A stretch of 64,000 nt of DNA, from NCBI RefSeq assembly GCF_001999285.1, contig NZ_MLHN01000014.1:30103-94102 (forward strand), written 5' to 3'. The notes beneath the pieces were generated by a model. It did no database searches. It saw only the letters and a list, made by a program, of their open reading frames with translations, and was not told where the DNA came from. Positions 15,885-25,329 of this stretch are shown one piece after another (position 1 is the stretch's first letter; the number at the start of each line of letters is the position of its first letter). The position numbers and the translations under genes are program-made. This stretch comes from Rodentibacter genomosp. 1 (GTDB taxonomy: Bacteria; Pseudomonadota; Gammaproteobacteria; Enterobacterales; Pasteurellaceae).

Positions 15885-16583
15885 TTAAACACGTGCCAAT
15901 CCCCATACTTGTATTTCTTGAACACCCAATTGACGTAGTAACGTGGCTATTTCGTTAAGTGTGCTGCCTGTTGTAATCACATCATCTACAAGTGCTATCC
16001 GCTTATAAGGAAAGGGAGATGAAAGAGTAATTTTAAACGCATTGTTCAAGTTTCGGCAACGGGCTGTTGCACTTAAACCACGTTGGGTCGGTGTATTTTT
16101 TACTCGCTTAACAATATGGGATAAACAAGGAATATTAAGCCATCGACTGAGCACTTTCGCTAATAAATCAGACTGATTATAGCCCCGTTGCCATTGGCGG
16201 AGATGGTGGAGCGGTACAGGAATAATGGCTTGAGGAAAGGTTAATCCGTATATTCGCCTTGCCTCATAAAGCTCAAGTAATAATAAACGGGCTAAAGTTC
16301 GATCAAGCCAAAATTTTTTTTGAAACTTAAAATGATGAATTAAATGGGAAAGTGGCTCATCATAACGCCCGATAACCACGAGCCGATCCCAAATAAAGGC
16401 ATGACGATAGCAATTTCCACAATAACCGGCAACATATTGCAAAGGTGCGCCACAACGGCCACAGTAGGTATATCGTGGGATTTGTCGTTGGCACCTTGAA
16501 CACAAGCCATTTGCCCCCAGTTTTAACGGAGATTGGCATAGCACACAGCTAAATTGGAAAAATTCACTAAAATTTAACCGCAC
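15885..16583 (-). CDS. comF: Competence protein ComF (phosphoribosyltransferase-like)
   Basis: 232 residues. The N-terminus has zinc-finger-type Cys pairs (CVLCQ, CSRC, CGRCGAP, CGNC). The C-terminal PRTase fold carries IALVDDVITTGSTLNE, the PRPP-binding loop signature. In Haemophilus and Vibrio, ComF is needed for transformation, probably moving incoming single-stranded DNA into the cytoplasm. It is the last gene of the competence operon, two bases after comE. Confidence 0.93.
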   Translation of the reverse strand: MRLNFSEFFQFSCVLCQSPLKLGANGLCSRCQRQIPRYTYCGRCGAPLQYVAGYCGNCYRHAFIWDRLVVIGRYDEPLSHLIHHFKFQKKFWLDRTLARLLLLELYEARRIYGLTFPQAIIPVPLHHLRQWQRGYNQSDLLAKVLSRWLNIPCLSHIVKRVKNTPTQRGLSATARCRNLNNAFKITLSSPFPYKRIALVDDVITTGSTLNEIATLLRQLGVQEIQVWGLARV

Positions 16584-16585
16584 TT

Positions 16586-17959
16586 TTATTTTCCTGATTG
16601 GGTTTCTGTTTTTGGTTTTATCCCTTGTAAGCTTCCCCCTTGTTTTAGAATCCTTGGTGTAACAAAAATGACAAGCTCACGCTTCTGATGCCGCTCGGTT
16701 TCCTTACTAAATAATCGCTTGACTAACGGTATATCGCCCAATACGGGGACTTTATCAACACCTTTGGTGATCGTATCGTGAAACACACCGCCTAATACAA
16801 TGGTTTCTCCGTCTTTCGCAAAGACTTGCGTATTGATTTCTTGTTTATCAATGGACACCACTTCATTATTCTGCTGCCCATAAGATAGCCGGCTTCCCGG
16901 TGAATTCTGGCTTACCAATAAATCCAACAGAATATTATTATCTTTCGAAATATGTGGTGTGACTTCTAACCCTAATACGGCTTCACGAAACTCAACGGAT
17001 TGTGTCTCGTTTTTGCCATTTGTCACCACATAAGGAATTTCCGTACCTTGTTTAATACTGGCGCTTTTCTTATTTGTGGTCAGCAACCTTGGGCTTGCAA
17101 TAATTTCGACATTATTTTCACGCTCAAGGGCGGTCAATTCTAAATCTAATAGTCTCCCATTAATTTTTGCCACTTGTAATGCAAGCGAACCTGCCGGTGT
17201 GATATTAGTCGCAAAATTGACATTCAAGTTATCCGTTAAATTCGAAAAACCATTCGCCGCAAGGCTTCCGCTGACACGATGAGCATTTTCTGCCGGTGAA
17301 AAAATGCCCCAACGAACCCCCAACTCTTTAAGGCTTTCATCCGTGATGGTGACAATACGAGCTTCAATGGCAATTTGCTCTATGGGTTTATCCAGTTCGG
17401 CAATCAGTTTTACCAGATTTTTGACGGATTTTGCCTCATCTTGAATAATCAATACATTACTCCGATCATCAAATGCAATACTTCCCACGGTAGAGAGTAA
17501 TGAGCCGCTACCGGTCGTAAGTGATTTCATCACTTCGGAGGCTTTCGCAAAATGAAGTTTAATGGTTTTATTCACAAGGGGAGAGGAAGGTATTTTTATG
17601 TGATCCAAGACCTCTTGCCCTGTGGGTAATGATGACATTGCCGTAGAAGCCAAGGTTTTTTTTCCTAAGTAATGAATTCCATCTTCCAATCGTAAGGAAA
17701 GCCCTTTCATTTTTGCGACAGAACGCAATACCCGCTCAAAATCAACATGATCTAATTGTAATGAAAGCGAACCTTCTAATTCGTCATCAATAATTAAATT
17801 ACGTCCCTGTGCCAACGCAAGTTCTTGTAGGCTAGACACCATAGGGGCTTGCTTCAATCGAATAGAAAAAACCTGATTATCCGCGAATTCTGCCGCAAAC
17901 AAATCGGCACAATAAAAACTTAGTAAAAAGAGACCGCACTTTTTAAGCCATATCTTCAT
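16586..17959 (-). CDS. comE: Competence secretin ComE (PilQ-like)
   Basis: 457 residues with a signal peptide (1-22). A small AMIN/STN-like region (SSLQELALAQGRNLIIDDELEGSL) is followed by N-domains (DRSNVLIIQDEAKSVKNLVKLI) and the secretin core (EVTPHISKDNNILLDLLVSQNSP; VFHDTITKGVDKVPVLGDIPLVKRLF). It forms the outer-membrane ring through which the type IV competence pilus and DNA pass. It is shorter than PilQ of other genera, as expected for Haemophilus ComE. It lies between comD (8-base gap) and comF. Confidence 0.95.
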   Translation of the reverse strand: MKIWLKKCGLFLLSFYCADLFAAEFADNQVFSIRLKQAPMVSSLQELALAQGRNLIIDDELEGSLSLQLDHVDFERVLRSVAKMKGLSLRLEDGIHYLGKKTLASTAMSSLPTGQEVLDHIKIPSSPLVNKTIKLHFAKASEVMKSLTTGSGSLLSTVGSIAFDDRSNVLIIQDEAKSVKNLVKLIAELDKPIEQIAIEARIVTITDESLKELGVRWGIFSPAENAHRVSGSLAANGFSNLTDNLNVNFATNITPAGSLALQVAKINGRLLDLELTALERENNVEIIASPRLLTTNKKSASIKQGTEIPYVVTNGKNETQSVEFREAVLGLEVTPHISKDNNILLDLLVSQNSPGSRLSYGQQNNEVVSIDKQEINTQVFAKDGETIVLGGVFHDTITKGVDKVPVLGDIPLVKRLFSKETERHQKRELVIFVTPRILKQGGSLQGIKPKTETQSGK

Positions 17960-17967
17960 ATTTTCTC

Positions 17968-18360
17968 CTAAAATCTAAGTTCTAAGGGGGTAGTTTGTTC
18001 ACATTGCCCTACTTTTGAACGCAATAACGTTATGCCACTTTTTTCGATCTGCTGTACTAAATACCCTTCTTGCCCTAACCTGTAACCCTGTTTAACCATG
18101 ATCAATTGTTGTTGAGGATCTAAAAACAGCGCCTCCGGTCTATTTTTGTAAAGTATTACACCCACTAATTTCAGCTGTTCAAAAGCACTTTCTGTGGCAA
18201 AGGAGGGTTCTTTAAACGCACATTTTTCTTTTGTTATTTTAGGGAGATTCACTTTATTTTCCCCAGTTTGGCGTTGAGTGTGATCAAAGGGATCTGCGGC
18301 GACCGCATTAAGGCTGAAAAGTAGGCAGCCCAATTCTAAAAAATGACGAGCTTTCAACAT
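17968..18360 (-). CDS. comD: Competence pilus assembly protein ComD (PilP-like)
   Basis: 130 residues with a signal peptide (about 1-22, cleavage near AVAA-DP). The C-terminal half, LVGVILYKNRPEALFLDPQQQLIMVKQGYRLGQEGYLVQQI, has the pattern of PilP beta domains that link the inner-membrane PilNO complex to the secretin. The position between comC and comE fits the PilMNOPQ order. It is closely packed with its neighbours. Confidence 0.85.
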   Translation of the reverse strand: MLKARHFLELGCLLFSLNAVAADPFDHTQRQTGENKVNLPKITKEKCAFKEPSFATESAFEQLKLVGVILYKNRPEALFLDPQQQLIMVKQGYRLGQEGYLVQQIEKSGITLLRSKVGQCEQTTPLELRF

Positions 18361-18362
18361 CC

Positions 18363-18881
18363 TTATTCCTCCCTTTTAAGTTGTAAAACAATGTTGCTTT
18401 GTACCTTTCCACTTTCTGCTTTTTCCATCGCAAGTTGCACGAAAGAAAGTGAGCGTTGTTGTACTAAAAGTGCGGTAAGAAAATGATATAAATATTGAAA
18501 TTGCCCTTCTAATTGAATCTGCAAAATCGGGCGTGAGGAAAAATCCCATTGGTAAACGATCAGTTCAATGTCATTACTCATTAATTGATGAATTTGTTCA
18601 TCTAAAGCGACAATTTGCTTGGTGAGCTGAGGTGATAATTCATGCTGATTAGAATGTTTTTTCAAAGTGGAAAGTAATTTGTCTTGATGAGCTAATTCTA
18701 TTGATTGCTGTGCGATTTCCTGTGCTAACGTTTGCCGTTGCCGCTCAGTTTTCCAGCCCTCCAAAAGAATAGAAAAATTGACTGCACCTAAACAACAGAT
18801 AAAAAAGCCCCAATGATACATTTTTGGCAATATCAACCACTTTTCAATAATGGGTATTCGCTGTTTAATTAGACGTCTCAT
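18363..18881 (-). CDS. comC: Competence pilus assembly protein ComC (PilO-like)
   Basis: 172 residues: one membrane segment near residues 22-42 (YHWGFFICCLGAVNFSILLEG), a Gln-rich coiled coil (about 45-95), then a small periplasmic alpha/beta domain. Such bitopic proteins pair with PilN in type IV pilus alignment complexes. The start overlaps the comB stop by four bases (ATGA), so the two are translationally coupled. An uptake signal lies within it. Confidence 0.85.
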   Translation of the reverse strand: MRRLIKQRIPIIEKWLILPKMYHWGFFICCLGAVNFSILLEGWKTERQRQTLAQEIAQQSIELAHQDKLLSTLKKHSNQHELSPQLTKQIVALDEQIHQLMSNDIELIVYQWDFSSRPILQIQLEGQFQYLYHFLTALLVQQRSLSFVQLAMEKAESGKVQSNIVLQLKREE

Positions 18882-19396
18882 TTATCACCTCTTACTATTT
18901 CTAGGGAGAGATCAACCTGAAAAACCAAGCGTCCTTGTTCTGTTTTAAATTGTGTCAATTTAACGGTGTTGAAATGCGAACTCAGAAATTCGTGCAATAA
19001 TTCAAATTCCTGTTGTGATAAACAAAACCCATTCAGCTGAATCCGTTCTTCATTAAGACTGAATATTTCCAGCTCACCTTGTTGAAAAGGAAATTGAGGT
19101 AACAAAGACAAAACTTGTTCAACCGTATCAGATTCAATGGCTTGCCACCCTGTTAAAGAGTGTATCCTCTGTTTTATTTGGGCAATATTTTGGACAGTTT
19201 GCGTTAGATGACTTTTTTGTTGTTCAAACTGCTGTAATTGCACATTTAATGCCTCTTTTTGTTGGTGTTGAAACCAACTCAGTGCAACATATAGCAAAAA
19301 AGCAATTCCCAACACGATAAACGTTTTGAGCCAAAACAGAAACAGCAATTGCCGATATTTCTCTAGCCGCCAAGGCAGTAAATTAATGCCGTTCAT
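18878..19396 (-). CDS. comB: Competence pilus assembly protein ComB (PilN-like)
   Basis: 172 residues from the ATG at 19396. I chose MNGINLLPWRLEKYR because NLLPWR at the extreme N-terminus is the PilN signature that binds PilM; the frame also allows a start 12 bases earlier. A membrane segment follows (FLFWLKTFIVLGIAFLLYVAL), then a coiled coil (HQQKEALNVQLQQFEQQKSH) and a periplasmic fold. It overlaps the 3' end of comA and couples to comC. Confidence 0.88.
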   Translation of the reverse strand: MNGINLLPWRLEKYRQLLFLFWLKTFIVLGIAFLLYVALSWFQHQQKEALNVQLQQFEQQKSHLTQTVQNIAQIKQRIHSLTGWQAIESDTVEQVLSLLPQFPFQQGELEIFSLNEERIQLNGFCLSQQEFELLHEFLSSHFNTVKLTQFKTEQGRLVFQVDLSLEIVRGDK

Positions 19397-20216
19397 TAAG
19401 ATTCTCATTTAAAAGTGCGGTCGAAAAATCAACATTATTTTGAGGTAAATCCCTTTGCCACAACGCATTTCCTAAGGCAATAAAAGGCAAGTTTATAGTA
19501 ACCCGTTGCCAATTTTCCGGTAAATTTATTTGTTCAGTGTCGGATGTTTGATATACATAAACATGCGCAATCTCAACCTCAAAGCGTTGGCAAAATTGTG
19601 TATAAAGTGCGGTTAAGTTTTCCCTTGTTTGTAAGACCTGCAATCCTTGGGGGGCGGGACGGATAGCAAAACAATGGCATTCATCTTGGTATAAATACAA
19701 TGAATCCTCTTGTTCTTCACCTAAAAGGAAACGAAATGTACGTAAAATGGCATGATAGGCGACATCTAATACATCGAGAGATAAGCGTCCATAGATTTTT
19801 TGCGTTTCCTGAGCCACTTGTCGGCGAACGGCATAAATTTCTAAACGAAAACCTTGTTTTAACGGTGTTGAAATGTAATCAAACCACAGTTCTTCAAAAG
19901 GGATCGGCAATTCTTTTTGTAGGACAAAACGACATTGTTGCTCACATTCTTGCACATTCAATCTATGAGGTAAAAGTAAGGTTTTTGACCAAATCAAATG
20001 AGGCAAAATACAACCTACACAGCGTAATTTTAAACGGGTTTGTGGAAAATCCTGCACGAGACGTGCCATGACTTGGGCTTCAATATTCCTTTCATCGTCC
20101 GGAAGTGAAAAAGATTGGACTTGATTTTGGCTGTTCAACCAAACAAATTGAAATTGATCCCGTTGTTGATGAACGCCAATTTGTATTATTTGCCGTTTTT
20201 TATAAGGTATTGGCAT
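19383..20216 (-). CDS. comA: Competence pilus assembly protein ComA (PilM-like)
   Basis: 277 residues, the first gene of the comABCDEF operon. It corresponds to PilM, an actin-like cytoplasmic protein that binds the PilN tail, though the ATPase motifs are weak, as in other Haemophilus ComA. It is divergent from mrcA across 98 bases. In H. influenzae this promoter depends on CRP and Sxy through a CRP-S site; here I see only a partial TGTGA at 20273 and no convincing 22-bp palindrome. Confidence 0.88.
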   Translation of the reverse strand: MPIPYKKRQIIQIGVHQQRDQFQFVWLNSQNQVQSFSLPDDERNIEAQVMARLVQDFPQTRLKLRCVGCILPHLIWSKTLLLPHRLNVQECEQQCRFVLQKELPIPFEELWFDYISTPLKQGFRLEIYAVRRQVAQETQKIYGRLSLDVLDVAYHAILRTFRFLLGEEQEDSLYLYQDECHCFAIRPAPQGLQVLQTRENLTALYTQFCQRFEVEIAHVYVYQTSDTEQINLPENWQRVTINLPFIALGNALWQRDLPQNNVDFSTALLNENLNERH

Positions 20217-20314
20217 ATGCTTTTCCTATTATTTAGGCGGTGAATCTTTTATACTTATTAGCCAAATCATAATGTGATTTTATTTATTATCATCAATCAA
20301 GAGAGAATTTTACG

Positions 20315-22924
20315 ATGAGGATCGCAAAATTAATATTTAGTAGCCTCTTAACCCTATGTATTTTAGGGCTAGTCGCGGGCGGTGTATTTTATCTCCACTT
20401 AAAGTCTGAATTACCTTCAGTAGAAACGTTGAAAAATGTCGAATTGCAACAACCGATGCAGATTTACACGGCGGATGGAAAATTAATCGGAGAAGTGGGG
20501 GAACAGCGTCGTATTCCGGTGAAATTAGAAAACGTACCGCCACGTTTAATTGAAGCTTTCTTAGCCACTGAAGATAGTCGTTTTTATGATCACCATGGGA
20601 TTGATCCGATAGGTATTGCCCGAGCATTGTTTGTCGCACTCAGCAATGGTGGGGCTTCTCAAGGTGCCAGTACGATTACTCAACAATTAGCACGTAACTT
20701 TTTCCTAACACCGGAAAAGACACTTATACGTAAAGCTCGGGAAGTGGTGCTTGCCATTGAAATTGAAAACGCCTTAAACAAGCAGGAAATTCTTGAACTT
20801 TATTTGAACAAAATTTTCTTAGGCTACCGTTCTTATGGTATTGCAGCAGCGGCACAAACCTATTTTGGTAAATCCTTGGATGAGCTGACTTTGTCGGAAA
20901 TGGCAATGATTGCAGGTTTACCTAAAGCCCCTTCAACAATGAATCCTTTGTATTCTCCAAAACGTGCTGAAGAGCGTCGTAATATTGTTTTGGCACGAAT
21001 GCTTGATGAAAAATACATCACGAAAGAGGAATATAACACGGCGCTCAAAGAGCCGCTCACCGCAACCTATCATGGTGCAAAATTTGATTTCAGGGCAGAT
21101 TATGTCACGGAAATGGTACGTCAAGAAATGGTAAAACGTTTTGGTGAAGAGAATGCTTATACCCGCGGTTATAAAGTTTTCACAACCGTCCTTTCCAAAG
21201 ATCAAGCCGAAGCACAAAAAGCCGTACGTGATAATTTGATCAACTATGATATGCGTCATGGTTGGCGTGGCGGTGCACCGTTGTGGAAAAAAGGCGAGAC
21301 GGCATGGGAGCATGAACGTATCGTTGCTTTCTTGAAACAACTTCCAAATTCAGATCCTTTTATTCCTGCGGCCGTCACCGCATTAAATAAAAATGGGGCA
21401 GAATTATTGCTAGCGAATAATCAAACGATGCACCTTTCAAGCAATGCGATGCGTTGGGCAGGAAAATCACCGGTCAAAGCGGGTGAACAAATTTGGATTC
21501 GCCAACGTGATAATGGTGAATGGATTTTAGGACAAATTCCGGCAGCCAACTCTGCTCTCGTTTCTTTAAATTCCGACAATGGCGCCATTGAAGCATTAGT
21601 GGGTGGTTTTAGCTTTGAGCAAAGCAAATTTAACCGTGCAACACAATCATTGGTTCAAGTCGGTTCTTCCTTCAAACCCTTTATTTATGCGGCCGCATTG
21701 GAAAAAGGCTTAACCCTTTCCAGTGTGTTACAAGATAGCCCAATCTCGATCTCCAAACCGGGGCAAAAGGTATGGAATCCAAAAAACTCACCGGATCGCT
21801 ATGATGGGCCAATGCGTTTACGGGTAGGATTAGGACAATCAAAAAATATGATTGCGATTCGTGCCTTACAAACCGCTGGTATTGGTTTTACCGCTGATTT
21901 CTTACAACGTTTTGGCTTTAAGCGTGAACAATATTTTGCTAGTGAAGCCCTTGCTTTGGGCGCAGCCTCCTTCACTCCGCTTGAAATGGCACGGGCTTAC
22001 GCTGTATTTGATAATGGTGGCTTTTTAATTGACCCTTATATTATTGAAAAAATTCAAGACAATAATGGTAAGGATTTATTCATTGCAAATCCTAAAATTG
22101 CTTGTATCACCTGCCACGATATTCCGGTCATTTACGGTGAAACAAAAGACAAAATTGATGGCTTCCAGAATATTGCCAAACCTGATGATTTAAAAGTGGC
22201 AAAAGGTAATACTAACACGGATACGGAAGAAGATGTTCAACCTGAAAATGTGCCTGACTTACCGGAACTGCAAGCACAGAGTGGCGTGTTAAATGAGGGG
22301 GCGGTTAATCTGATGGCTGATGCAAAAGACGAAAGTGCCAGAGTGCAATATGCACCACGTGTTATCAGTGGAGAGCTAGCATTTTTAATTCGCAGTGCAT
22401 TAAATACGGCCATTTACGGAGAGCAAGGATTAAGTTGGAAAGGAACCAGCTGGCGGATGTCAAAAGAAATGAAATACCGCAGTGATATTGGCGGTAAAAC
22501 CGGAACAACAAATAGTTCAAAAGTGGCTTGGTATGCCGGTTTTGGGGCAAATCTCGTTACCACTACCTATGTCGGCTTTGATGATAATAAGCGTGTATTA
22601 GGCCGAGGTGAATCCGGAGGTAAAACAGCAATGCCTGCATGGATCGCTTATATGAAAGTTGCGCTTGCCGATACCCCTGAAAGAAACCTTAATTTACCGC
22701 CAAATATTATGGAAAAAACGATCGACAGTAACTCCGGATTACTCTCGGAATACGGTGGGCGGAAAGAATACTTTATCGTAGGTACAGAACCAAAACGAAC
22801 CTATGTGGCCGAAATGAAGGAACGTGGTTATTACGTACCACCTGAATTACAACAACGCTTAAACGGTGGAACAGGAAAAATACAAGATGCCACCCCGGTT
22901 GCACAACCGGAAGAATTATTCTAA
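20315..22924 (+). CDS. mrcA: Penicillin-binding protein 1A
   Basis: 869 residues with an N-terminal membrane anchor (residues 5-28). The glycosyltransferase domain carries EDSRFYDHHGID (catalytic Glu) and GASTITQQLARN. An OB-like insert follows, then the transpeptidase domain with SSFKPF (Ser-x-x-Lys), SKN and GGKTGTTN (KTG). It polymerises and crosslinks peptidoglycan. The order comA divergent from mrcA is the same as in H. influenzae. A partial REP-like hairpin follows the gene. Confidence 0.97.
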   Translation: MRIAKLIFSSLLTLCILGLVAGGVFYLHLKSELPSVETLKNVELQQPMQIYTADGKLIGEVGEQRRIPVKLENVPPRLIEAFLATEDSRFYDHHGIDPIGIARALFVALSNGGASQGASTITQQLARNFFLTPEKTLIRKAREVVLAIEIENALNKQEILELYLNKIFLGYRSYGIAAAAQTYFGKSLDELTLSEMAMIAGLPKAPSTMNPLYSPKRAEERRNIVLARMLDEKYITKEEYNTALKEPLTATYHGAKFDFRADYVTEMVRQEMVKRFGEENAYTRGYKVFTTVLSKDQAEAQKAVRDNLINYDMRHGWRGGAPLWKKGETAWEHERIVAFLKQLPNSDPFIPAAVTALNKNGAELLLANNQTMHLSSNAMRWAGKSPVKAGEQIWIRQRDNGEWILGQIPAANSALVSLNSDNGAIEALVGGFSFEQSKFNRATQSLVQVGSSFKPFIYAAALEKGLTLSSVLQDSPISISKPGQKVWNPKNSPDRYDGPMRLRVGLGQSKNMIAIRALQTAGIGFTADFLQRFGFKREQYFASEALALGAASFTPLEMARAYAVFDNGGFLIDPYIIEKIQDNNGKDLFIANPKIACITCHDIPVIYGETKDKIDGFQNIAKPDDLKVAKGNTNTDTEEDVQPENVPDLPELQAQSGVLNEGAVNLMADAKDESARVQYAPRVISGELAFLIRSALNTAIYGEQGLSWKGTSWRMSKEMKYRSDIGGKTGTTNSSKVAWYAGFGANLVTTTYVGFDDNKRVLGRGESGGKTAMPAWIAYMKVALADTPERNLNLPPNIMEKTIDSNSGLLSEYGGRKEYFIVGTEPKRTYVAEMKERGYYVPPELQQRLNGGTGKIQDATPVAQPEELF

Positions 22925-22962
22925 TCAGAGTATTACGTTGCTATGGGATTTGGTTTTAAAAC

Positions 22963-22983
22963 GGATACTCTCGGTGTCCCTAC
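22963..22983. repeat. Solitary REP-like hairpin
   Basis: GGATACTCTCGGTGTCC followed by CTAC: a degenerate single copy of the hairpin found in the paired repeats at 14917 and 25090, with the same foot. It lies just after mrcA. Confidence 0.5.
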
Positions 22984-23135
22984 GAATAAAACAAAAATCC
23001 GGTTTGAACAGCAATGTGACGCTATATCATCACTAAAGTGCGGTTAATTTTATTCACTCCTTTGGCGCTATTGGAAAAGCCAACATTCAAAAAACTTGTT
23101 TTTTGTAACCGCACTTTTTAACGAAAAGGACAACT

Positions 23136-23981
23136 ATGCTGAGTTATCGTCATTCCTTCCATGCAGGCAATCATGCCGATGTGTTAAAACATATTGTGCT
23201 TATGCTCATTTTGGAAAATCTGAAACTCAAAGAAAAAGGGTTTTATTATTTGGATACACACTCTGGTGTGGGACGTTATCGTTTATCCTCAGACGAATCG
23301 GAAAAAACCGGTGAATATAAAGAAGGAATTGGTCGCTTGTGGGGACAAAGCGATTTACCGGAGGAAGTGAGCCGCTATGTGGATCTAATCAAAAATCTTA
23401 ATTATGGTGGAAAAGTACTTCGTTATTATGCCGGCTCTCCGATGATTGCCGCACAATTACTACGCCCGCAAGATCGTGCATTATTCACAGAATTACACCC
23501 AAGCGATTACCCGCTCTTACGCAATAATTTTAAAGAATTTAAAAATATTACTGTAAAGTGTGACGATGGTTTTCAACAAGTTAAATCAACCTTACCTCCA
23601 AAGGAACGCCGTGGATTAGTATTGGTTGATCCGCCCTATGAGCTTAAAGAAGATTATGATTTAGTCGTCAAAGCCATAGAGGAAGGTTATAAACGTTTTG
23701 CTACCGGTACTTATGCTATCTGGTATCCCGTGGTGCTACGCCAACAAACTAAACGTATTTTTAAAGGATTGGAAGCAAGCGGTATTCGTAAAATTCTGAA
23801 AATTGAACTGGCAGTTCGCCCTGATAGCGATCAGCGGGGGATGACAGCAAGCGGTATGATTGTGATTAACCCGCCTTGGACGCTAGAAAATCAAATGAAA
23901 ATGCTCCTGCCTTATCTCTCTAAAATTTTAGTACCTGAAGGTACAGGAAGTTGGAAAGTGGAATGGATCACGCCTGAATAA
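23136..23981 (+). CDS. rlmJ: 23S rRNA (adenine-2030-N6) methyltransferase
   Basis: 281 residues. MLSYRHSFHAGNHADVLKH is the invariant RlmJ N-terminus, DTHSGVGRY is the SAM-binding region, and LVLVDPPYEL is the DPPY catalytic motif of N6-adenine methyltransferases. It methylates A2030 of 23S rRNA. The mutant phenotype in Haemophilus (poor use of DNA as nutrient) earned earlier names, and the locus next to mrcA and the com genes is conserved. Confidence 0.95.
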   Translation: MLSYRHSFHAGNHADVLKHIVLMLILENLKLKEKGFYYLDTHSGVGRYRLSSDESEKTGEYKEGIGRLWGQSDLPEEVSRYVDLIKNLNYGGKVLRYYAGSPMIAAQLLRPQDRALFTELHPSDYPLLRNNFKEFKNITVKCDDGFQQVKSTLPPKERRGLVLVDPPYELKEDYDLVVKAIEEGYKRFATGTYAIWYPVVLRQQTKRIFKGLEASGIRKILKIELAVRPDSDQRGMTASGMIVINPPWTLENQMKMLLPYLSKILVPEGTGSWKVEWITPE

Positions 23982-24015
23982 AACTCGGCAGGATTTGACC
24001 GCACTTTTGATTCAA

Positions 24016-24041
24016 AAAATCCCGATTTCTCGGGATTTTTT
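24016..24041. terminator. Bidirectional terminator between rlmJ and hslO
   Basis: AATCCCGA-TTTC-TCGGGATT with A and T runs on either side. It serves the convergent genes rlmJ and hslO. Confidence 0.85.
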
Positions 24042-24055
24042 GTTGGTTACTCTGC

Positions 24056-24922
24056 TTATGTGGCTGATTTTAACGCGGTGATAGCGTCTTTATTAAAGAA
24101 ATAATGAGTACCACAACATTCGCATTGCATATCAATACTGCCTTTGTGTTCTTCTAAAATTTCATCAATCTCCGCATCAGGAATCAATAATAATGCGGCA
24201 CCGGAACGCTCTGCCGAACAACCGCAAAAAAATTGAATGGCTTGTGGCGCATAGACTTCTACCGTTTCTTCGTGATAAAGTCGATACAGCATTTCTTCCG
24301 CCGGTAAACCGAATAATTCCTCATCTTTTGCCGTTGCCGCTAATGTGGCAAGATGTTCAAAATCCTCAGGCGAACCTTCACCATCAGGCATAATTTGTAA
24401 TAACATTCCGGCTGCCACAGGTTTACCTGCATACTCCCCAGTGCGAATAATTAACTGGGTTTGAAGCTGCTCGGAGCGGGCAAAATAATCCTCTAAACAT
24501 TCGGTAATGGTTGGCTTATCTAATCCAATGACGCCCTGATAACGCTCACCCTCTTTCGGTGCAATGGTGATCACCAATACACCTTTGCCAATCATTTCAT
24601 GCAGGGTCATTTCGGTTGATATTTCCCCTTCCACTCGAGCCAAAGCACGAATTTGTTGCTGATCATTGCCATTCACTAATGCAAGGCGAAGTGGACCGTC
24701 ACCTTGAATTTGTACGGTAATATTGCCTTCAAATTTTAATGTCGCCGTAAGCAATGTGGTTGCCACCATCATTTCACCCAATAAATTCTGTACAGATTGT
24801 GGATAATGATGAGTGTTTAAAGTATCGACAAAACTTTGATTTAAACGCACCCATTCCCCACGAACAGCACGATTTTGGAAAAGATAGCGATAAAGTTTGT
24901 CATTGTCTTGTGTGTCATTCAT
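24056..24922 (-). CDS. hslO: Redox-switched chaperonin Hsp33
   Basis: 288 residues of typical length. The C-terminal zinc switch is visible as FFCGCSAERS and MQCECCGTHYFF (four zinc-binding Cys in the CxC...CxxC arrangement; the second motif has an extra Cys). On oxidation the Cys release zinc and the protein becomes an ATP-independent holdase. It is a single gene, with convergent rlmJ sharing a terminator. Confidence 0.95.
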   Translation of the reverse strand: MNDTQDNDKLYRYLFQNRAVRGEWVRLNQSFVDTLNTHHYPQSVQNLLGEMMVATTLLTATLKFEGNITVQIQGDGPLRLALVNGNDQQQIRALARVEGEISTEMTLHEMIGKGVLVITIAPKEGERYQGVIGLDKPTITECLEDYFARSEQLQTQLIIRTGEYAGKPVAAGMLLQIMPDGEGSPEDFEHLATLAATAKDEELFGLPAEEMLYRLYHEETVEVYAPQAIQFFCGCSAERSGAALLLIPDAEIDEILEEHKGSIDMQCECCGTHYFFNKDAITALKSAT

Positions 24923-25089
24923 ATTTTGTTCCTTATTAAAGTGAACTAGAAAGTGCGGTCACTAAAAACAAAGTTTTTTAAACGTTAGCTCTGCCAACGG
25001 ATCCAAAGGAATGAATAAATCACTTAGTGATTTATGAATAATTTTCGGTATTATGTAGCAGTTGCACAAATTTGTTTTTGAGTTAGCTT

Positions 25090-25171
25090 GTAGGGACACA
25101 CTGCGTGTGTCCGTTATAAAGTTAAATCATTTCAATATGTTAAAATGCGGACACACGCAGTGTGTCCCTAC
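25090..25171. repeat. BIME-like paired REP element, copy 2
   Basis: GTAGGGACACACTGCGTGTG at the left and GGACACACGCAGTGTGTCCC-TAC at the right: two REP hairpins in opposite orientation, each with GTAG at its foot, separated by 36 AT-rich bases. The reverse complement matches 14917-14998 almost throughout. It lies in the otherwise empty 24923-25329 gap between hslO and the porin gene. Confidence 0.8.
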
Positions 25172-25283
25172 ATATCGTTGAAATTTCTATTTCTGGGCAT
25201 TTGTTACATAATACCGAGAATTTTTACCGTACTTTTAGCTTGTGCTGTATTATGGGGGCATTTTAGGCAATTGCAATCCTAAA

Positions 25284-25312
25284 GAAAAAGCGAGCCACTT
25301 CTGACTCGCTTT
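25284..25312 (-). terminator. Porin terminator
   Basis: AAAGCGAG/CTCGCTTT stem with a ten-base loop; on the minus strand it is followed by a T-rich run. Confidence 0.8.
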
Positions 25313-25329
25313 GATAGCGGTAAATTTGA

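Noticed and set aside
20217..20314. Sxy-dependent CRP-S site upstream of comA
   Set aside because: Only one TGTGA half-site at 20273 is visible and no matching half at the right distance, so I did not annotate it.
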